From Planktomarina temperata RCA23 (GTDB taxonomy: Bacteria; Pseudomonadota; Alphaproteobacteria; Rhodobacterales; Rhodobacteraceae), in the NCBI RefSeq assembly GCF_000738435.1, contig NZ_CP003984.1:1302001-1366000 (forward strand): 64,000 nucleotides of DNA, written 5' to 3'. Under the pieces are notes generated by a model. It ran no database searches and had not been told where the DNA came from. It saw only the letters and a program-made list of their open reading frames with translations. Numbering within the stretch: the first letter of the stretch is position 1; each line of letters begins with the position of its first letter. Shown here piece by piece: positions 36,905-44,190 of the stretch. A program made the translations under genes and the position numbers.

Positions 36905-38710
36905 TTACAATGAATTTTTTAAAAATGAGTTTAATTCTATATTGGAACTTACAATAAATAAAGAATGACCGAGTGCGCCTGCTTTAAGCCGGGAAAGACC
37001 CACATAAACTAATTTTTTAAAGCTATGATTTCGATTATTATCCAGTACCAGGATTACCCTTGAGCCCCCCATACCTTTAAAACTATGGATTGTGGAAATT
37101 TTTACTTTGCCAGAAAGAGAAGAAAATTCTAGCTTCATATCTCGTTCAGTGAGGGTTCCTTTTTGTCTTTTTAATGGAAATGTTGTCTCGATTTTGACTT
37201 TAAGTTCTGAGAGACGAGCACCAATATCGGCACCAATATTCTTCTTCGAAACTAGAATAATGATATCTTCAACAGACCTATTCGGATTGCCTCGTTCAGC
37301 AGCTTTATCTTGTGTAATTAATTTATGAATAACCTCAAATGCAGTTTTGGGCAAATTGGTATCAGAGCATTCAATCACATCTAATTTATCACCCAAAGAT
37401 AACTGCTCACCTATTTCATCGGAAAGATCTAATGCCTCTATTTCTTCAAGACTGGAATGATCCAAAAATCTTGTCTTAAATTTATTAATTAGTGGGATTA
37501 AGTATGCTGGCGTTCTATGAGATTTGCCCAGCGTTAACCAAGGGCCGTTAAAGCCTAAACCATTCATCTCAACACTCGTCCAATTCTGACTTCTATCATA
37601 GATATCTTGCCTCGTGTCTGCAGCAATTAGCAGCTCTCCCCCTGACTTTAAAAACAAAGTTGCTGCCTTTATCCAATCGAGAGCCATATCCTGGGCTTCG
37701 TCAACAATTATAACATCAAACTTATGTTCATCCGGAATTGCCATATGCTCAAGTTGAATAATAATAAATTCTCCAACGTTTTCAAAAGCTTTATCATCAT
37801 TTTCTCGAAAAAATCTAGACGACCAATCTTTCTCAAAACCAAATTGATGAGCTAATCTCTTGCACCAGTCATGGTAATTCAACCAAGTTATGAACCCATT
37901 CTTATTGGTAACATGGCTCAAGAATCGAGACCGAAGCTCATTAAGTATGGTTATATTGTAAGTGAGATAAAGGACCTCTTTATTCTGCGAAAATAAATTA
38001 GCAGCTCTGGCTAATAGTGCCTCGGTCTTCCCTGTCCCGGGTCCACCTCTAACTCTTCTCCGTTTGATATTATCAGGATTTGAAACAATACGCATTTGAT
38101 TATTGGTAAACTTAATTTGGACTGCACGTTTTGAGTCAGGTTGCTTAAGCCAGTTCCGCAGATCTGCAATTGCCTTGGGTTCAATAACTGGAAAAGATTC
38201 ATAATAAGATTGGGGAAAAAAATTACTGGACTTGGCTGAAAGATCAACAATATCAGATTTATCAAGTAAATAACCATCTATATTTTTAAGAAATTTATTG
38301 ATTTTAATTCGGTCCTGGCTTGAGAATTTGATGTTCGGGTAAAGTAAAGTAAATGTCATTGTAGGGGGATTTATTTGCTGCCCGATAACACGTGTTCTTA
38401 GCCGGAAGCCATACAGTCTATTTAATTCCAAACTCGCTAATTTTAATTTCCAAAACGGTATTTTATGCATTATTTCCGTAGTTTCGGTTTTAGACTTTAT
38501 GTGTGTGGTATCTTCATTTTCACCTAAAACTTGAAACCCTTCTGGAAAATTTAAATAGTCTACAAATATAGTGTTTAATCCTTTTTCCGGGTGCAGAACT
38601 ACCAGATCAGGCTTAATACCATTTAAATATGGTTCAATAAATATTTCTAATCCTGACGTTAACTCAGAACAGAGTTCTAAACAAAAATTTCGAAATTCTT
38701 CACGATTCAT
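36905..38710 (-). CDS. Superfamily I (UvrD/Rep-like) ATP-dependent helicase
   Basis: About 601 aa. Walker A RGGPGTGKTEALLARAAN at about residues 223-240, Walker B IIVDEAQDMALDW near 335, motif III-like LLIAADTRQDIYDRSQ near 365 and the C-terminal UvrD_C-type STIHSFKGMGGSRVILVL near 550. The N-terminal 200 residues are not helicase and resemble no family I recognise; similar N-termini often carry nucleases in defence helicases. The start is the ATG at 38710 (MNREEFRNF); the frame continues to 38773. AT-rich, probably acquired. Confidence 0.85.
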   Translation of the reverse strand: MNREEFRNFCLELCSELTSGLEIFIEPYLNGIKPDLVVLHPEKGLNTIFVDYLNFPEGFQVLGENEDTTHIKSKTETTEIMHKIPFWKLKLASLELNRLYGFRLRTRVIGQQINPPTMTFTLLYPNIKFSSQDRIKINKFLKNIDGYLLDKSDIVDLSAKSSNFFPQSYYESFPVIEPKAIADLRNWLKQPDSKRAVQIKFTNNQMRIVSNPDNIKRRRVRGGPGTGKTEALLARAANLFSQNKEVLYLTYNITILNELRSRFLSHVTNKNGFITWLNYHDWCKRLAHQFGFEKDWSSRFFRENDDKAFENVGEFIIIQLEHMAIPDEHKFDVIIVDEAQDMALDWIKAATLFLKSGGELLIAADTRQDIYDRSQNWTSVEMNGLGFNGPWLTLGKSHRTPAYLIPLINKFKTRFLDHSSLEEIEALDLSDEIGEQLSLGDKLDVIECSDTNLPKTAFEVIHKLITQDKAAERGNPNRSVEDIIILVSKKNIGADIGARLSELKVKIETTFPLKRQKGTLTERDMKLEFSSLSGKVKISTIHSFKGMGGSRVILVLDNNRNHSFKKLVYVGLSRLKAGALGHSLFIVSSNIELNSFLKNSL

Positions 38711-38969
38711 TTTCCAAAACCATTTAAAATTTGAACTGCTAAAATTGTACGCAGATCGTTTATAGAATAGCAATTATATATCCAGTTGGATTTAAATGAC
38801 CCTAAAGACACCATAAGTTTGCATTTTACAGAACCATCTATTGTTGTTCAAAAATTACAATTAGATACTCTTACTATGCTGAGCGTGTAGAAATTTTAGC
38901 ATGAGGCTACTTGCTGTCTGAGGAGCCTTCCGTCATCTTTAAAGGGAAAGCTAGCTCGAGGCATTAATC

Positions 38970-39416
38970 ATGGTCGAAGTTGATCCTGTAAAACAGATAC
39001 GTAACTTTAAAGAACTTAAGCAAATTGATGCATATAAAAAGTGGCATAAAAATATATCCGAAGAACTAGCGGTGGAATTAGACGAAAAGGAAAGAGAACT
39101 GTTTTGTCTTTCAATGAATGCAGAAACGCCGCTCGAACATTCATTTTGGAAACAAGTATGGCATTATGAACAATTTCTAACTGCAAAGAATAAGAAAAAG
39201 ACCTATGCCAGATATACGAGACGGGCGGTTGAAGAACTAGATGTTAAAAGATTTTTAGAAAATTTGGTTAGGAAACCGGAAACGCTGGGTTTTAAACATT
39301 TAGAAGAATTTGACAGTTTAGACATTTCTTACGAACAAGTGATACTCGAGCATGCAGATAAATTCGATGCTGATATAATCGAAGCCGTGAACAAAAGACT
39401 TTCTAAGCAAGACTGA
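38970..39416 (+). CDS. Unknown 148-aa protein
   Basis: Highly charged, helical protein (FKELKQIDAYKKWHKNISEE and YARYTRRAVEELDVKRFLEN) with no signal peptide. The ATG at 38970 follows GAGGCATTAATC. No family recognised. Diverges from the helicase gene across about 260 bp. Confidence 0.55.
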   Translation: MVEVDPVKQIRNFKELKQIDAYKKWHKNISEELAVELDEKERELFCLSMNAETPLEHSFWKQVWHYEQFLTAKNKKKTYARYTRRAVEELDVKRFLENLVRKPETLGFKHLEEFDSLDISYEQVILEHADKFDADIIEAVNKRLSKQD

Positions 39417-39556
39417 TTATAGAATACTGATTATATCACCAGTTATCTTAACCTATTGTTATATTGATAACTTATTCTCTGCCTAATAGTTGCCTTAAAT
39501 TAAGTGATGCTGGACCCTCTGATTATCAATCAAACATAATCAATTGAGGATCAAAT

Positions 39557-40156
39557 ATGGGTCTTGGGAAACAAGCAAAAACACTAAGCCGTGTTCAGGT
39601 CAAAATGATAAGCGAATACCTCCTAACCAACCGATATGGTCTCAGAGATCAAACAATCTTCTACTTTTCCGTTAAAGCTGGATTGCGAGCTAAAGAGATA
39701 GCTCACCTCAAATGGTCAATGGTGATGAATTCTGATGGATCAGTTGGTGATTACCTCAATCTTCCCAATGCTTCATCCAAAGGTAATGGGGGCAGGGTGG
39801 TCCCACTGAACAAAGACCTAAAACTCAATTTGATTAAATTGTTAAAAGAGCACTCAAGCTGCCAGCACTTCAGCCCAAGTACTTCAGCAATCATTCGAAC
39901 CGAACGCTCAAAGAGCACTAGCTCTCAAGCAATCGTGAATATGTTTCAACGTTGGTATGGTAGGCTTGGTTTAGTTGGGTGCTCATCGCACAGCGGTCGA
40001 AGAACGTTTATTACGGAAACATCCAAGAAGATCTCAACAGTTGGTGGGTCGTTGAGGGACATTCAGATGATGGTTGGGCACGCATCACTTCAGACAACAC
40101 AGAGATATATTGAGAGTGATAGTGACAGTCAGATGAGAGTGGTAAATCTCATCTGA
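39557..40156 (+). CDS. Minimal tyrosine recombinase (catalytic domain only)
   Basis: 199 aa, about half the usual integrase length: it starts almost at the catalytic domain. Active-site residues are visible: Arg in KAGLRAKEIAHLKW, HxxR in SSHSGRRTFIT, His in MVGHASLQTTQRYIE and the Tyr nucleophile in the same stretch. The N-terminal core-binding domain is nearly absent. Compare with XerC/D-like domestic or cassette recombinases. TTGAGGATC before the ATG. Confidence 0.87.
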   Translation: MGLGKQAKTLSRVQVKMISEYLLTNRYGLRDQTIFYFSVKAGLRAKEIAHLKWSMVMNSDGSVGDYLNLPNASSKGNGGRVVPLNKDLKLNLIKLLKEHSSCQHFSPSTSAIIRTERSKSTSSQAIVNMFQRWYGRLGLVGCSSHSGRRTFITETSKKISTVGGSLRDIQMMVGHASLQTTQRYIESDSDSQMRVVNLI

Positions 40157-40180
40157 CTGGACTGTTGAATGTGAGAAAAT

Positions 40181-40597
40181 TTAGCTTAGTGCTTTTCGAA
40201 TTCTTGCTCGTTCGTAAGGAGTTTGAATAAAACAGTCATCCACCAACTCGGATATCCACTCAACAAAACTTTCTTCATTCAGACATTTTTTCAACTCAAA
40301 ATCTCTCAGAAATTCCTCTTCGAAAGCTTCAAACTCAATTAGTATTTCATATAATTCATCTTCAAAGCCATACTGTGCAGATTCTGTGAAAATTTTCCAA
40401 AATGCGTCTCTGTCGTCTATATAAAAAGGAATAATTTCCTCTAAAGTGAAATCTTTAAATGTATCAGCTTCGAAAAGATCAATAGAACCTGTGAAATTTT
40501 CAAAAACTATCTGGTTCAGAGAACCAAAGATATTTTCTATTTTAGACAGAATTGACAGAATTGGAGTGTCCGGTGTGGCACAATTAAGCTCGCTCAT
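40181..40597 (-). CDS. Unknown acidic protein, member of a co-regulated small-gene cluster
   Basis: 138 aa, strongly acidic and helical (FEDELYEILIEFEAFEEEFL). GAAGGACT upstream of the ATG at 40597. No family recognised. Preceded 57 bp upstream by the inverted-repeat motif shared with two neighbouring minus-strand genes. Acidity recalls DNA-mimic or antitoxin proteins, which is speculation. Confidence 0.55.
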   Translation of the reverse strand: MSELNCATPDTPILSILSKIENIFGSLNQIVFENFTGSIDLFEADTFKDFTLEEIIPFYIDDRDAFWKIFTESAQYGFEDELYEILIEFEAFEEEFLRDFELKKCLNEESFVEWISELVDDCFIQTPYERARIRKALS

Positions 40598-40653
40598 TTT
40601 TAGTCCTTCTCTATTTGATTTCGTATTTACATTTTAATATTTTAGGGGAGACA

Positions 40654-40686
40654 TATTTAGGACAGTAGAATGATCCACTACTGTCC
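40654..40686 (-). promoter_or_regulatory. Shared dyad motif, site 1 (GGACA-N17-TGTCC)
   Basis: ATTTAGGACAGTAGAA at 40655-40670 with inverted GGACAGTAG (40660-40668) and CTACTGTCC (40678-40686). 57 bp upstream of the 138-aa gene start on the minus strand. The flank ATTTAGGACA is shared with the sites at 41301 and 42571. Confidence 0.55.
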
Positions 40687-40701
40687 CAATCAGTTTTTGA
40701 T

Positions 40702-41211
40702 TTACGGAAGAATTGGGAATTCTACTGAGATTTTTTTTTTGAATGTCTCAAAACTATTTGGACCAAATCCAACTGTGTACTCACCATGGAAAGTAGATAG
40801 GTCGATCACACCTTCTTCTAAGACCTCATCGATCCATTCTTCTGATGTAATTGAATGTTCAGATTTTTCGACTGAAGAGAAAAACCCGCAATCAACTACT
40901 GTCTTTTCATCGATGTGTGAGATGTGGAAACAACTGTTAAAGAAAAAATCAGACGATTTTTGATGTTGAATAATATTCAAACCAACATTCATCACTGAAA
41001 GTAGATCCATACCTAACCATATTTTAAGCAGTCGGTGAGGAGTACAACGCACGATACCAAACGGTGGTTTCATCTGATTGATGTGTTCACAACGTTTTTT
41101 TACCGTCATCCCTTTGACTGACTTTTCTCTTAGTTCTTTAGTTAATTCCAATTGGTCAAAACCCTTCTGTTTCATCATTATTGAAATTTGTTTATCTGTA
41201 GATTTATCCAT
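40702..41211 (-). CDS. Unknown 169-aa protein, co-regulated small-gene cluster
   Basis: Begins MDKSTDKQISIMMKQKGFDQ; the region around residues 17-50 (LELTKELREKSVKGMTVKKR) followed by RCTPHRLLKIWLGMDLLSVM is arranged like an XRE-type helix-turn-helix, but the match is weak. CC-rich spacing places a ribosome binding site CCAGGA close to the ATG at 41211. Site 2 of the shared dyad lies about 90 bp upstream. If it is a DNA-binding protein it could be the regulator of the three sites. Confidence 0.55.
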   Translation of the reverse strand: MDKSTDKQISIMMKQKGFDQLELTKELREKSVKGMTVKKRCEHINQMKPPFGIVRCTPHRLLKIWLGMDLLSVMNVGLNIIQHQKSSDFFFNSCFHISHIDEKTVVDCGFFSSVEKSEHSITSEEWIDEVLEEGVIDLSTFHGEYTVGFGPNSFETFKKKISVEFPILP

Positions 41212-41300
41212 TCCTGGATTCTTTCTTAGGATTTAAATTTTAAAGCCAAACAAATTTATTTTTGTTTGATAATATGAATATAAATGAAAGAATGATTTCA

Positions 41301-41333
41301 ATTTAGGACAGTAGAAGTGAGACAGTAATGTCC
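41301..41333 (-). promoter_or_regulatory. Shared dyad motif, site 2 (GGACA-N18-TGTCC)
   Basis: ATTTAGGACAGTAGAA at 41301-41316 with GGACA at 41306-41310 and TGTCC at 41329-41333. It lies between the divergent 169-aa and 232-aa genes and overlaps the start codon of the latter. Confidence 0.55.
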
Positions 41334-42026
41334 CCCCAATCAATAAACATTTCGATGAGATCAAAAAAACAACACATTAGATTGTGGTTTGAATGTCTTC
41401 AGATTTGTCAATCAGATCCGCAATATTCCGGCAATCTCAAACGATCAAAAGGCTTCTATGAAGAGTGGGGAAATTTAACGACCATCAAGTTCGATGATTG
41501 GTGGAAAGATCACAAATACCTGTTTGACGAAGTGATGGTGAAAGAGGTTTCAAAGGTGTCTCACTCACCTAACACAATTGTCCTCAGCATTCCGCTTAAT
41601 GAAAATGTATCGACGATCATCAAAGACGTAAAAAGGATCGTTGAGCAGAAACAATCAGTTCGGTTGGACGAACTAGGCGAGGATCAAAATAGCAGAAAAT
41701 CTAAAAGCCTAGGGATAGGAAAATACAGCTTTACTCAGAAGGAGATCAAAGGTCTTTTCCACTATCAGAACTTAGAGATGTATAAAATTTTCCTTCAATT
41801 AGGCAGACCACCGATCAACCGAAACTTCTTAATGAAAGTCAGAAAAAGCTTTGACGCTCGGGTGCGCTCGCAACTTAGAAGGACAATGGTTAACCTTCCG
41901 CAAATGAGCGACTTTGAAAGATACAAAACCAATGGTGACTTTGAGGACGTCATTCGATCAGTAAGGAGAAGCATTAAGGGTGTCGAAAAGACCCTTACCA
42001 ACGTAAGCAAGGGTCGTTTTCCTTAA
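41328..42026 (+). CDS. Unknown 232-aa protein
   Basis: Basic, helical protein (FYEEWGNLTTIKFDDWWKDH; SFDARVRSQLRRTMVNLPQM). No recognised domain. The first ATG is at 41328; an alternative is 41355. Diverges from the 169-aa gene, with dyad site 2 at its start. A terminator sits at its 3' end. Confidence 0.6.
   Translation: MSPQSINISMRSKKQHIRLWFECLQICQSDPQYSGNLKRSKGFYEEWGNLTTIKFDDWWKDHKYLFDEVMVKEVSKVSHSPNTIVLSIPLNENVSTIIKDVKRIVEQKQSVRLDELGEDQNSRKSKSLGIGKYSFTQKEIKGLFHYQNLEMYKIFLQLGRPPINRNFLMKVRKSFDARVRSQLRRTMVNLPQMSDFERYKTNGDFEDVIRSVRRSIKGVEKTLTNVSKGRFP
41989..42020 (+). terminator. Rho-independent terminator of the 232-aa gene
   Basis: GACCCTT (41990-41996) and AAGGGTC (42009-42015) around a short loop, then GTTTT. 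The stem overlaps the last codons of the 232-aa gene. It may also serve the convergent minus-strand gene. Confidence 0.55.
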
Positions 42027-42036
42027 CAAATTTTCG

Positions 42037-42489
42037 TTATAATTCCGCACAAAACGGGTGAGATTTTGAATAATCTATTCCAAAATGTTCATACCGTAAA
42101 TAGTCATCGATTGTGTATTCATCATTAATTACAATCTCCGTTTCATACTGAATTATTCTAACGATGTGATAGGGATCAACTCCTGCCATTCTAAAATAAT
42201 TCACATAATAGTCACTTTCTGTAGAGTGATCTTTCAGGCAGTTAAGGGTAATGAAATTACTACTCTCATTTTTAAATTCTCTATAAGGATAAACCAGATC
42301 TTTTTTAAAATATGATTGTATAGCGTAATCTTTCTGATCGATTGCGATTGGGCAACCGCCATCGTCCTTTTGCGTTGATTTATCGATCTGGTGATTAAGC
42401 ATAATTAATTCCAATTCATTATACTTTGCGCAAATAGACTGAAGTTGTGAAATTTTTATACGCATTGTTGGTTCGAAATTAGTACTCAT
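42037..42489 (-). CDS. Unknown 150-aa protein, co-regulated small-gene cluster
   Basis: Starts at the ATG at 42489 (MSTNFEPTMRIKISQLQ) behind AAAAAGGACC, a good ribosome binding site; the open frame continues upstream from a TTG but without one. Mixed charged sequence with aromatic patches (YYVNYFRMAGVDPYHIVRII), no known domain. Dyad site 3 lies 82 bp upstream and a perfect 11-bp inverted repeat lies between. Confidence 0.55.
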   Translation of the reverse strand: MSTNFEPTMRIKISQLQSICAKYNELELIMLNHQIDKSTQKDDGGCPIAIDQKDYAIQSYFKKDLVYPYREFKNESSNFITLNCLKDHSTESDYYVNYFRMAGVDPYHIVRIIQYETEIVINDEYTIDDYLRYEHFGIDYSKSHPFCAEL

Positions 42490-42512
42490 AATTTGGTCCT
42501 TTTTACTTTTAA

Positions 42513-42540
42513 ACAAAATGAACGGAATTGTTCATTTTGT
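42513..42540. promoter_or_regulatory. Perfect 11-bp inverted repeat upstream of the 150-aa gene
   Basis: ACAAAATGAAC (42513-42523) and GTTCATTTTGT (42530-42540), 6-bp spacer. About 24 bp upstream of the start codon, in 5' UTR or promoter position; likely operator or attenuator hairpin. Confidence 0.45.
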
Positions 42541-42570
42541 AATTCAAGAATACCAGCAGGACGTGTTTAA

Positions 42571-42605
42571 ATTTAGGACATAAGACTGACCTTAGAATTG
42601 TCCTA
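42571..42605 (-). promoter_or_regulatory. Shared dyad motif, site 3 (GGACA-N18-TGTCC)
   Basis: ATTTAGGACATAAGA at 42571-42585, with TAGGACA (42574-42580) and TGTCCTA (42599-42605) as 7-bp inverted arms. 82 bp upstream of the 150-aa gene on the minus strand; same orientation as sites 1 and 2. Confidence 0.5.
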
Positions 42606-42704
42606 TCATTTGAATGCGCATTTTAAATTTGAAAATAGATATGAGCGTTTTTATAGTTGTCTTTAAGATTATTATTCAAAACGATGAAGCAATCTAACAT
42701 CATC

Positions 42705-42725
42705 AAACCGCTTGCGGTTTTTCTT
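42705..42725 (+). terminator. Rho-independent terminator-like hairpin
   Basis: AAACCG, CTTG loop, CGGTTT then TTCTT at 42705-42725, plus-strand orientation. No plus-strand gene immediately precedes it, so its transcript is unknown. Confidence 0.4.
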
Positions 42726-42771
42726 ATCCATCACGTTTCAGATCTTATTTAAAAGTGTGAAATATAGAAAA

Positions 42772-42795
42772 GGCCCTCGCTAATGAGCAAGGGCC
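42772..42795 (-). terminator. Rho-independent terminator-like hairpin (minus strand)
   Basis: GGCCCT..GCT AATG AGC..AGGGCC with one mismatch; on the minus strand it is followed by TTTTC. Similar in loop and stem to the terminator at 41989. Confidence 0.4.
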
Positions 42796-42844
42796 GATTT
42801 CCGTAGTAGATCCGATTTTAATCAATTAATTTTAGGTAGGTTCC

Positions 42845-42964
42845 ATGTTATGTTTGAAACAGCCTGCTTCAGATTTTCACAAGTCTTACCTTGCGCAAAA
42901 AATAAAAGAATTCGATAGTGAACCGTCTTTTTTAGAATTTTTTAAAAATAATGGATTAAACTGA
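42845..42964 (+). CDS. Possible small 39-aa protein
   Basis: ATG at 42845 behind TTTTAGGTAGG. Reads MLCLKQPASDFHKSYLAQKI and continues KEFDSEPSFLEFFKNNGLN then stop. No homology recognised; support is only the ribosome binding site, so it may not be real. Confidence 0.28.
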   Translation: MLCLKQPASDFHKSYLAQKIKEFDSEPSFLEFFKNNGLN

Positions 42965-43301
42965 GTTCATTTGATTAATTGAAATATTTTCGCCACAAAT
43001 AGTACATGTACTCATGTTCTTTTCATTTTTTATGAAAACCGGCTTATTCTCAAAAACAAAGGCTTCCCCGGGAGAAAAGAAAGCCTTAGGTCGATTGCTG
43101 CTCGTTTCGACGGTGTTTCAGCCCATCTTGGAGGTATTGATATTATACTTTTTGCTCATTAACAAAAATATTGATCGTGTGCTCACAAATAGGCAAATTT
43201 TTGCTGCATGCAAAAAATTTCTGACTCATCATTTACTGAACAATTTACCTTAAAGTTTGCATAATTTGAGCATCATTTCTGCATTTCATTTAGCCAAAAG
43301 A

Positions 43302-43430
43302 CCTTTAAGCGGCCGAGGAAAGCGACCGCTTAAAGGCTGGCTTAAACAAGAGCCAGTCTCCAACCTTCTCTCTGGCGATGGATAATGGTCGCTCATTGTC
43401 AGAGAGATTTTAAGCGACCTATCTGGAGAC
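43302..43430 (+). promoter_or_regulatory. Structured RNA leader of the small secreted protein gene
   Basis: Five nested or adjacent stems: P1 CCTTTAAGCGG (43302-43312)/CCGCTTAAAGG (43326-43336), perfect 11 bp; P2 CTGGCT (43337-43342)/AGCCAG (43351-43356); P3 GTCTCCA (43356-43362)/TGGAGAC (43424-43430); P4 TCTCTCTG (43367-43374)/CAGAGAGA (43400-43407) inside P3; P5 GCGA (43375-43378)/TCGC (43389-43392). The P3 3' strand is the ribosome binding site (GGAGAC) 4 bp before the ATG, so it can be occluded. GGTCGCT (43388-43394) can pair with AGCGACC in P1's loop side (43321) or at 43413, giving alternative folds. This looks like a cis-regulatory RNA. Confidence 0.55.
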
Positions 43431-43434
43431 CTAA

Positions 43435-43638
43435 ATGAAAAATTTTCTTACTGCCGCTGTAATCAGTTTAAGTGCAATGTCTGTTTCTGCGGGTGGCATG
43501 CCCGAAGAATTGGTCGAACCGACTAAAACCGTTCTGGAAACTGTTGAGCCGGTATCTACTACCTCAGATACAGCGACTGCCCACCCTTTTGATCAGTTGA
43601 TGCATTTTGTCTTCATGGCTTTTCTTGGAATTGTTTGA
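43435..43638 (+). CDS. Small secreted protein of unknown function
   Basis: 67 aa. Signal peptide MKNFLTAAVISLSAMSVSAG with cleavage near SAG, then an acidic Thr/Pro-rich segment (VEPTKTVLETVEPVSTTSD) and a hydrophobic C-terminus (HPFDQLMHFVFMAFLGIV) that could insert in a membrane. Ribosome binding site GGAGAC. It ends directly at the convergent HNH gene. Its expression is likely controlled by the structured leader in front. The protein could be an immunity-like, envelope or toxin-like peptide; no homologue is recognised. Confidence 0.6.
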   Translation: MKNFLTAAVISLSAMSVSAGGMPEELVEPTKTVLETVEPVSTTSDTATAHPFDQLMHFVFMAFLGIV

Positions 43639-44190
43639 TCAATCACAATATTGCTGCTGAGCTTTATTTATCAATTGAAGTTCAGCGGCACTTTGACTGA
43701 GACCATATAATTTAACCACCCGCTGGAACCTTAATATATATTGGCATCGAAACTGTATATTCGGTGGTAGCCATTCAGCTGGTCCAGATGCGGATTTCTG
43801 GCGGTTTACACTTTTTTCAACTGCAAACAGATTGATTGGATCATTTGAAAACTGTCGACGCTGTTTTGAAGTCCAAGAATGCGCTCCTCGGTCCCAGCTG
43901 TATTTTAGGGGAACCAAGTGATCGATATCTAGCAAACGGCTCTCATAGAACATTTTGTCCGTATAGGGATCAAGCCATCTACCTCGAGTAACCCTGCAAG
44001 CATTTTGTGAAAAACTGACAACAGCCGTGGAAAGGTCTTGGAGAAGTTCGTGCCGCATATTTTGGCAATCACGGTCTGTATCAGACCAGCCACCAAATAG
44101 ATCTCTATCATATTTAGGAATTTGGTCGCTGAAAGCAGTACCTGCAGCCAGTATGGTGAATGTGACGAATACTAGAAGTCGACTGAACAT
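43639..44190 (-). CDS. Secreted HNH endonuclease-like protein
   Basis: 183 aa with signal peptide MFSRLLVFVTFTILAAGTAF. HNH core visible as LLDIDHLVPLKYSWDRGAHS near residue 90-110 and FSNDPINLFAVEKSVNRQKS near 130-150, the DxDHxVPL and NL..N..K arrangement typical of extracellular nucleases of the DUF1524/HNH type. Probably degrades DNA outside the cytoplasm. The ATG at 44190 lies inside the end of the exonuclease I gene (19-bp overlap), so it is translated from the same operon. Confidence 0.83.
   Translation of the reverse strand: MFSRLLVFVTFTILAAGTAFSDQIPKYDRDLFGGWSDTDRDCQNMRHELLQDLSTAVVSFSQNACRVTRGRWLDPYTDKMFYESRLLDIDHLVPLKYSWDRGAHSWTSKQRRQFSNDPINLFAVEKSVNRQKSASGPAEWLPPNIQFRCQYILRFQRVVKLYGLSQSAAELQLINKAQQQYCD

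Larger units (their letters stand above)
42606..43301. other. Long intergenic region with two terminator-like hairpins
   Basis: About 700 bp with no convincing gene. Contents: a plus-strand hairpin AAACCGCTTGCGGTTT + TTCTT at 42705-42725; a hairpin GGCCCTCGCTAATGAGCAAG (42772-42795) followed by TTTTC on the minus strand; a 39-codon frame at 42845; and a minus-strand frame near 42965-43110 that contains CTICGENI (zinc-knuckle-like) but has no start. AT-rich. Probably debris of exchanged genes. Confidence 0.4.

Noticed and set aside
42965-43110. Minus-strand frame ending in a zinc-knuckle-like CTICGENI and a stop
   Set aside because: No start codon except one that leaves 19 residues; possibly a gene remnant, not a supported gene.
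43014-43253. 79-codon plus-strand frame with a hydrophobic segment
   Set aside because: No ribosome binding site, and the opposite strand reads a better-looking frame with CTICGENI. Both lack support.
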